Shown here: piece by piece, positions 57,088-64,000 of the stretch
Numbering within the stretch: the first letter of the stretch is position 1
Layout: each line of letters begins with the position of its first letter
From: Paraphysomonas bandaiensis
Lineage: Eukaryota; Chrysophyceae
Reading direction: 5' to 3'
Assembly: GCA_965644295.1 (NCBI GenBank)
Contig: CBFFRP010000108.1
Location: forward strand, 186,001 to 250,000
Length of the DNA stretch: 64,000 nt
Notes under the pieces: model-generated
What the model was told of the DNA's origin: nothing
Databases searched by the model: none
Seen by the model: only the letters and a program-made list of their open reading frames with translations
Program-made: the position numbers and the translations under genes

Positions 57088-57438
57088 CTAGTAATCACCA
57101 CCTCCACCACCGAACATATCCATACCACCCTCAAGGGCATCGACCTCCTCCTCGACAGGCTTGGGAGCAGCGGCAGGGGCAGCGGCACCAGCATCGGCTG
57201 CGGGGGCAGCAGCAACAGGGGCAGCGGCAGCAGCGGCGGCACCACCAGCCATCAGCTTCTCCTTGCCCTCCTCGATAAGCTCAGACAAGTCCTTGCCTTC
57301 AAGATCAGCAATAAGAGCATCGAGCCTCTCGGCATCGACCTCAATACCGCACTGGGAGAGGGCGTTAGTGACATCCTCAGCAGTGGGGCTGGTGTTTCCA
57401 CCGATGACCAACAACAAATAAGCAGCCAAGTGACGCAT
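57088..57438 (-). CDS. RPLP2: 60S acidic ribosomal protein P2
   Basis: 116 residues, one exon. MRHLAAYLLLVIGGNTSPTA and the dimerisation helices (DVTNALSQCGIEVDAERLDA) are those of P2. An Ala/Gly-rich hinge follows. P2 forms the ribosomal stalk with P1 and P0 and recruits elongation factors. The tail is EEEVDALEGGMDMFGGGGGDY instead of the animal/fungal ...ESDDDMGFGLFD, which is the part that contacts factors and ricin-type proteins. As I recall, a Gly-rich MDMFGGG tail occurs in stramenopile P-proteins. Codon use is GC-rich compared with neighbours, as expected for a highly expressed gene. A leader intron may lie near 57450-57530. Confidence 0.95.
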   Translation of the reverse strand: MRHLAAYLLLVIGGNTSPTAEDVTNALSQCGIEVDAERLDALIADLEGKDLSELIEEGKEKLMAGGAAAAAAAPVAAAPAADAGAAAPAAAPKPVEEEVDALEGGMDMFGGGGGDY

Positions 57439-58057
57439 TCTAGAATCAAATTAAGGAGCTGCGAAGAATAAATCAGTAATGGCAAGCAACATGCGATATC
57501 AATCACATTAATTAGGTATGCTTACCTCGAAACTACCAGAAACCAGAAGGCGACAATTGTGAGTGCGGTGTGTATATATATAGCAGCGCTCTTAACTCAC
57601 CTGCCACACTATTCCTCACACCATCCACATGCCATATCTTCAATAGTCGCTTCGATTTCAGTTTACACAAAATATTGAAGTACAGAATACTGTTCTGTAG
57701 TATATTATCCAATTGTTTCCTTCTATTTTCTTTCTATTGGATGGTTATATTACGTAGTGAGGTTTTGTAGACAGAGTGAATATCTCCATATGAAAGTATC
57801 GGCAGTCAGAATCTTATTTTTCGGAAATGTATTGAGGTAAATATCGTCTATATTACTGTGATACAACTACGGCTGTAATACAGATAATTATTATCTCAAT
57901 ATTAGAGACATCTTGGAACAAAAATATACACAGGGATGCTGATACGAATCTCGGCGACTATCAGATCGTGGTGTAGATAGCCTTATGATTCAGCTATGTG
58001 GCATCATTATACATATATCTGGAATCTGTGTACCACTCTTTCCATCTGATAGGTCCC
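57439..58057. other. divergent region between P2 and ZIP genes
   Basis: It should hold the P2 leader and both promoters. TATATATATA at about 57575 lies upstream of P2. The region just upstream of 58058 stays open without an ATG back to 57998. Confidence 0.35.
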
Positions 58058-59111
58058 ATGATCGAGTTGAATAATCTCCAAGCTGTGGGTACAGTGAGTG
58101 TATTCATTGTATCTCTACTGGGATTCGCTGTTCCATTCTACCTCAGAAACACTCATAATAACACATCATCAGCTTATTCTATGTTAAAAACATTTGCTAG
58201 TGGAATAATGCTGGGTGTTGCACTCATGCATCTCCTTGTTGATGCATTGGAAAGCCTGGATGACGTAGTGGACTATCCATGTGAGTGTATATTGAGTCTT
58301 ATGTCTTCTCAGTGACGATTTCTCACACGTAGTGGCTCCAATGTGTACTGGTGTTGGAGTTATACTTACCCTGGGTGTGGACCAAGTCGCGCTATACTTA
58401 ATGAGCTTTCGTAAGGTCGAAGAATGTGAGACTGGAATATCAACACGAGATTCTCCGGAGGTTGAACACAGATACTGTCAACCGCGATCTCGTGGTATAG
58501 AATTGGCTGTAGTTCGATCTCCAACACATAAAGATGAGGAAGACTTTCCAAACGAAAATGATATTTTATGTCGTAGCGAATCGAGTGATACAATTGAGTC
58601 TAATATCTCCGTGGTCACACCGAGGCAAAAGTATGTTTTGAAGGCGTATATACTGGAGGTTGCTGTTGCGATTCACTCCATCATCATTGGGTTCGGATTT
58701 GGTGCCATTGACTCTAGCAGATTTGCAACTATTCGTGTTCTTATTGCTGCCTTTGTCTTTCACCAATTTTTTGAAGGAATTAGCCTTGGCACTGTGGTAC
58801 TAGACTCCTCTCTTTCACCTGCATTGTCCGCCAAGTTCGCACTTCTCTTCGCCCTCACTTTCCCAGCGGGCGTCGTGACTGCAATGATAGTGCAGAATTC
58901 CTCTGATCCGCAGAGTGTGTTCTCGATTACTGTACGGGGCGTTGCCAATGCGATCGCAGCGGGGATCCTTTTCCACTCTACGCTATCCGAGATGATACCA
59001 GATGATTTCTCAGAAAGGCTAGGTCGTAGGTCGGGCATCCAAGTTGCGGGTATGTACACTGCACTCGTGACAGGGTTCGGACTGATGGCGTTGCTCGCTA
59101 TATGGGCATAA
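58058..59111 (+). CDS. ZIP family metal transporter, altered TM4 motif, 2 exons
   Basis: Exons 58058-58280 and 58333-59111 join in frame to 333 residues; MIELNNLQAVGTVSVFIVSL is the first good start. It has the ZIP order: three membrane helices with VALMHLLVDALESL, a hydrophilic loop of about 90 residues (GISTRDSPEVEHRYCQPRSR...), then five helices. TM4 reads VAIHSIIIGFGFGA where the sibling at 50698-51894 has VVHSVMEGFAIGV, so the Glu ligand is replaced by Ile. TM5 keeps FHQFFEGISLGTVVL. Loss of a metal ligand may change the metal or the coupling. Sequence similarity between the two ZIPs is limited, so they are not a recent duplication. Confidence 0.88.
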
Positions 59112-59344
59112 GTGTGTAACTGGAATATGAATTCTTAGATTTTTGTGATACCAGCGTCTCTGACCCTGGCTCAACTAAACCAATAACGAGTCCAATATCT
59201 CTGACGCGCTGCTGATCAGCACTCGATATCGACTGTTGTTCTTCAATAATCATTGCTCTGATCCTTCTCAGAGCTAAATGAGACAGACTAGAGTCATGAA
59301 CCTCCATTTTAGGTTCTCCCTCCATGGTACTAATAGATAACTAA

Positions 59345-60016
59345 CAATGAATATGACTACAACTACAATACTATCTACAAGCAACTTCCAGAGTACAGAA
59401 ATTGCATCTTATTATCAACAATCAATATATACATATGATTCCCAGGCCAGAGGAAGGCCTCCAGGAATGACCTTCATCCATATACATCACTAATAACTCA
59501 GCCTGATCACAACTGATTCATCATCAATGCATAAGGGAAGATACATTCAGTATTCTCATTGTAGTTGAAGCCTTGTATACGTACTTCCAAGTACAGTTCA
59601 ATAAACAATAAGTACCTAATGAAATACATAAGTACAACTGTATTACTGGATAATCTGGCAATACACGTCTATCAGCATGGATATCAAACCCGGAATTCTC
59701 CAGTAAACTTCTCCAGCCTTAAGCATTAATATATATATATAATAAGAACATATACATATAAATCATCAATCATAATATCTTCATCATTGAACTTCATTAT
59801 TGGTAATCCTGTCTTTCTTTGTCTTTTGAATAGATATATAAGTATCAATGATAAGCATAAATTGTCATATTCATAATATATCATATAGCTTAATGTGAGA
59901 TATGGTAATAATAATAATATTCAATCTATGTTTGCACAGATAGTATGTACAAAGTTAAGCATATACAATAGAGAGCTCATGTAGCATAAAATAACCAGAT
60001 ATGGCTGGTTATTACA
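59345..60016 (-). repeat. LTR copy 1 of the array (approximate 3' boundary)
   Basis: Starts at 60016 on the minus strand and runs to near the gag ATG at 59325. I could not fix the 3' LTR end exactly because no sequence outside the array preserves it. Confidence 0.75.
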
Positions 60017-60069
60017 CTACCCCCTCCAGCAGTCGCATACGCCAGTATGCGGAACGAAGTTCACTGCGA

Positions 60070-60300
60070 ACCTCTAGTATGTAGTTTCCTACTGATTGGA
60101 TAAATCCGGACTTCGTACTCGTCAAATTTAGCATCATAAAGCACATTACATTGCAGCTGTACACCTTCATATGGACCTTCAAATTTCGCCTGTAGAATGG
60201 CCTTAAATTTGGTATGGTTCTTCATTGTGTAGGGTACATCATAATCACTAATGTGAACGCGTGCAGCTGGTCTTCTATGTTTCCTGGTTGGTATTGTCTA
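60070..60300 (-). pseudogene. pol C-terminal fragment, array copy 1
   Basis: The minus strand reads RRPAARVHISDYDVPYTMKN, then AKFEGPYEGVQLQCNVLYDA and a stop after LHTRGSQ, just before the polypurine tract and LTR. This is the position of a Pol C-terminus. The superfamily is not certain. An identical copy lies at 61607-61837. Confidence 0.6.
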
Positions 60301-60598
60301 TCGGTGTTGTAGACATCCTATCTTCCTGAAGTGGAATGTGTATGTGCCACATTCCCTGCATGAGGTGAGGGTATATATGACGACACTCCTTCATTCAGCA
60401 TTCTTGTTACTATGTTCTCTGGCTTGCAAGGGGTCCATATGTACTGGACTATCACCTGTCGCATCTCCATCAATTGAACATAAATCCTCCTGGGCCCTCA
60501 ATGGTTGGATTACATTCTAACCGATTACGAGAGGCTTGGGCTAACAAAAACCTCCACCGGGCTACTCGAATGTTCCACCAGTTCTGGAACAGTTGTGA

Positions 60599-60862
60599 CT
60601 AAACTGTCGATATCCTGTTGAATTGCTCGCTCATCGAGATCGTTACCTCGGTCCACACGAGAATCAATTTCTGTAAAAAATGTGATACCAGCGTCTCTGA
60701 CCCTGGCTCAACTAAACCAATAACGAGTCCAATATCTCTGACGCGCTGCTGATCAGCACTCGATATCGACTGTTGTTCTTCAATAATCATTGCTCTGATC
60801 CTTCTCAGAGCTAAATGAGACAGACTAGAGTCATGAACCTCCATTTTAGGTTCTCCCTCCAT
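60599..60862 (-). pseudogene. gag start fragment, array copy
   Basis: MEGEPKMEVHDSSLSHLALR starts a coiled-coil-like segment that runs in frame to VEPGSETLVS. After a T-rich run the coding appears to continue in another frame (EIDSRVDRGNDLDERAIQQD), so gag is frameshifted. An identical copy lies at 62136-62399 and a cut copy at 59145-59325. Confidence 0.65.
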
Positions 60863-60879
60863 GGTACTAATAGATAACT

Positions 60880-61553
60880 AACAATGAATATGACTACAAC
60901 TACAATACTATCTACAAGCAACTTCCAGAGTACAGAAATTGCATCTTATTATCAACAATCAATATATACATATGATTCCCAGGCCAGAGGAAGGCCTCCA
61001 GGAATGACCTTCATCCATATACATCACTAATAACTCAGCCTGATCACAACTGATTCATCATCAATGCATAAGGGAAGATACATTCAGTATTCTCATTGTA
61101 GTTGAAGCCTTGTATACGTACTTCCAAGTACAGTTCAATAAACAATAAGTACCTAATGAAATACATAAGTACAACTGTATTACTGGATAATCTGGCAATA
61201 CACGTCTATCAGCATGGATATCAAACCCGGAATTCTCCAGTAAACTTCTCCAGCCTTAAGCATTAATATATATATATAATAAGAACATATACATATAAAT
61301 CATCAATCATAATATCTTCATCATTGAACTTCATTATTGGTAATCCTGTCTTTCTTTGTCTTTTGAATAGATATATAAGTATCAATGATAAGCATAAATT
61401 GTCATATTCATAATATATCATATAGCTTAATGTGAGATATGGTAATAATAATAATATTCAATCTATGTTTGCACAGATAGTATGTACAAAGTTAAGCATA
61501 TACAATAGAGAGCTCATGTAGCATAAAATAACCAGATATGGCTGGTTATTACA
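60880..61553 (-). repeat. LTR copy 2 of the array
   Basis: Same as copy 1, shifted by 1,537 bp, and flanked on both sides by internal sequence. Confidence 0.8.
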
Positions 61554-61606
61554 CTACCCCCTCCAGCAGTCGCATACGCCAGTATGCGGAACGAAGTTCA
61601 CTGCGA

Positions 61607-61837
61607 ACCTCTAGTATGTAGTTTCCTACTGATTGGATAAATCCGGACTTCGTACTCGTCAAATTTAGCATCATAAAGCACATTACATTGCAGCTGTACA
61701 CCTTCATATGGACCTTCAAATTTCGCCTGTAGAATGGCCTTAAATTTGGTATGGTTCTTCATTGTGTAGGGTACATCATAATCACTAATGTGAACGCGTG
61801 CAGCTGGTCTTCTATGTTTCCTGGTTGGTATTGTCTA
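61607..61837 (-). pseudogene. pol C-terminal fragment, array copy 2
   Basis: Second copy of the fragment at 60070-60300, with no difference that I noticed. Confidence 0.6.
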
Positions 61838-62135
61838 TCGGTGTTGTAGACATCCTATCTTCCTGAAGTGGAATGTGTATGTGCCACATTCCCTGCATGA
61901 GGTGAGGGTATATATGACGACACTCCTTCATTCAGCATTCTTGTTACTATGTTCTCTGGCTTGCAAGGGGTCCATATGTACTGGACTATCACCTGTCGCA
62001 TCTCCATCAATTGAACATAAATCCTCCTGGGCCCTCAATGGTTGGATTACATTCTAACCGATTACGAGAGGCTTGGGCTAACAAAAACCTCCACCGGGCT
62101 ACTCGAATGTTCCACCAGTTCTGGAACAGTTGTGA

Positions 62136-62399
62136 CTAAACTGTCGATATCCTGTTGAATTGCTCGCTCATCGAGATCGTTACCTCGGTCCACACGAGAA
62201 TCAATTTCTGTAAAAAATGTGATACCAGCGTCTCTGACCCTGGCTCAACTAAACCAATAACGAGTCCAATATCTCTGACGCGCTGCTGATCAGCACTCGA
62301 TATCGACTGTTGTTCTTCAATAATCATTGCTCTGATCCTTCTCAGAGCTAAATGAGACAGACTAGAGTCATGAACCTCCATTTTAGGTTCTCCCTCCAT
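62136..62399 (-). pseudogene. gag start fragment, second full array copy
   Basis: Same as 60599-60862, carrying the same frame break, which shows that the break predates the tandem duplication. Confidence 0.65.
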
Positions 62400-62416
62400 G
62401 GTACTAATAGATAACT

Positions 62417-63090
62417 AACAATGAATATGACTACAACTACAATACTATCTACAAGCAACTTCCAGAGTACAGAAATTGCATCTTATTATCAACAATCAAT
62501 ATATACATATGATTCCCAGGCCAGAGGAAGGCCTCCAGGAATGACCTTCATCCATATACATCACTAATAACTCAGCCTGATCACAACTGATTCATCATCA
62601 ATGCATAAGGGAAGATACATTCAGTATTCTCATTGTAGTTGAAGCCTTGTATACGTACTTCCAAGTACAGTTCAATAAACAATAAGTACCTAATGAAATA
62701 CATAAGTACAACTGTATTACTGGATAATCTGGCAATACACGTCTATCAGCATGGATATCAAACCCGGAATTCTCCAGTAAACTTCTCCAGCCTTAAGCAT
62801 TAATATATATATATAATAAGAACATATACATATAAATCATCAATCATAATATCTTCATCATTGAACTTCATTATTGGTAATCCTGTCTTTCTTTGTCTTT
62901 TGAATAGATATATAAGTATCAATGATAAGCATAAATTGTCATATTCATAATATATCATATAGCTTAATGTGAGATACGGTAATAATAATAATATTCAATC
63001 TATGTTTGCACAGATAGTATGTACAAAGTTAAGCATATACAATAGAGAGCTCATGTAGCATAAAATAACCAGATATGGCTGGTTATTACA
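62417..63090 (-). repeat. LTR copy 3 of the array, outer end
   Basis: The copy ends at 63090 (TGTAATAACC on minus), where it leaves the array and unique sequence (ttttgctgtagttaaaac) begins. This fixes the 5' end of the LTR. Confidence 0.8.
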
Positions 63091-64000
63091 TTTTGCTGTA
63101 GTTAAAACGATATTTTTCTTTGTCTTTTAAATATGTTGGTTATAAATAGCTATATGATTTAGTTAATATACGCTAGTCTTTTCTAGAGTTGTACAGATAC
63201 TATGTACAATTATATTCTGGAATAGTGATACTATTATTTATGAACCCAAAGGACATGGATTGAGATTTTTTTGCATTCCTATTACAAACTGAAAATAAAA
63301 TTAATCTTAATAAGAAAAGTGTAATCGTATGATTACACACTTACTGGAGAATTACAGGTAATATATTCAAGCTAGTAAATGTGTATTTTCAAATTAAACT
63401 GTTGTGCGCTACGTGCTTCTGGTATAGTCTTCAAATAATAAATAATTTGACCTCATCTATATATGTTTAGGACACTATACATCAACGTCAATAAGCGTAC
63501 TACATGTATAAATATACTTAATGTAACATCTCTAATAAACTGAGTATTAATATAACGATTAGCCTCAAATGTAGTTTGTTATAAATTACTAACGAATACC
63601 ACTACTTAAAGCCAGGGATCGTAGATATCATTATAGCGCACTGAAAATACAAAGCGGGTTATGATATTCAGTAATTTGTTACATTTTTGAAGGAAAAACT
63701 GGTTTATAGATGCTGTAGTTTTTTTTAATGCTGATCGAGGATGAAACGTGAATTGCAAGGACACAACAAAAGCACACTCAATAAATCCTCTGCATGAATG
63801 TCAACCTTTCTTACTCCAATTATTAAAGTAATTCTTCTAAAAACTATTTATTTTATTTAGTAGATCTGAAATTTATTTACACTATTCCAATAAAAAATCA
63901 AGTTTTCCCAGCATTACAATGTAAACTTGTCGCTTGTCGTTCAATTATTCAAACCATGTCTGATTTGTCAGCGTTTCGCCAGTTGTAGACCTTGAATAAA
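63091..64000. other. intergenic, nothing recognised
   Basis: AT-rich flank beyond the array. No frame of note, no repeat of the families above. Confidence 0.4.

Larger units (their letters stand above)
59145..63090 (-). mobile_element. tandem array of internally deleted LTR retrotransposon, period 1,537 bp
   Basis: The same sequence begins at 59145, 60682 and 62219 (gtgataccagcgtctctgac), so the period is exactly 1,537 bp; two full units and 872 bp of a third are present. On the minus strand the order is LTR, gag start, pol end, LTR, gag start, pol end, LTR, gag start (cut). Each LTR begins TGTAATAACCAGCCATATC at 63090, 61553 and 60016. The two inner LTRs are preceded by a polypurine tract (ggagggggtag). 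Copies differ by only a few bases (e.g. agatacgg at 62975). The array starts 33 bp after the ZIP stop codon. Confidence 0.92.

Noticed and set aside
60338-60520. 60-codon plus-strand frame repeated at 61875
   Set aside because: Repeated only because it lies in the 1,537-bp array; it is antisense to pol debris.

Overview
The window is nuclear DNA of a protist with small spliceosomal introns (about 35-100 bp, GT...AG). I rebuilt exon chains for ten genes and the reading frame closes across every junction. A nephrocystin-1-like protein implies a cilium or flagellum. The ribosomal P2 tail (GGMDMFGGGGGDY instead of the usual DDDMGFGLFD) and Tudor-like repeat proteins of this style suggest a stramenopile, but that placement is tentative.

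Layout. 0.6-7.1 kb: a calmodulin-like protein, a TLC-domain membrane protein and the class III PI3-kinase VPS34 (8 exons). 7.5-8.3 kb: two facing fragments of one retroelement gag gene. 9.0-12.0 kb: a steryl-ester-hydrolase-type lipase next to a (GTAT)n microsatellite, then an isoprenylcysteine methyltransferase in six short exons. 13.1-17.1 kb: a graveyard of broken retroelements, a MITE-like inverted-repeat element and scattered LTR-like fragments. 17.3-29.8 kb: one 9-exon minus-strand gene for a protein of about 4,048 residues: 30 near-identical Tudor-like modules, then a long EF-hand region, then a nephrocystin-1-like C-terminal domain. 30.5-35.1 kb: a thiolase-like protein lacking the catalytic Cys, and a calcium-dependent kinase with a DFD motif. 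35-39.4 kb: MITEs, a solo-LTR-like repeat and a small Cys-rich protein. 40.0-43.2 kb: a two-repeat voltage-gated cation channel. 43.5-49.9 kb: an intact Copia retrotransposon inserted in another repeat, with a tandemly duplicated 5' LTR. 50.7-59.1 kb: two ZIP metal transporters, COX19, an unknown membrane protein, an SCPx-type thiolase with its Cys, and ribosomal protein P2. 59.1-63.1 kb: a head-to-tail array of internally deleted LTR elements with a 1,537-bp period.

The genes are mostly unrelated single-copy housekeeping and signalling loci. Calcium recurs: EF-hands occur in the calmodulin-like protein, the giant protein, the kinase and the channel. Cilium biology could link the giant protein and perhaps the channel, but only the nephrocystin-like domain supports that directly. 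The strongest candidate for something undescribed is the giant Tudor/EF-hand/NPHP1 protein with its homogenised module array.
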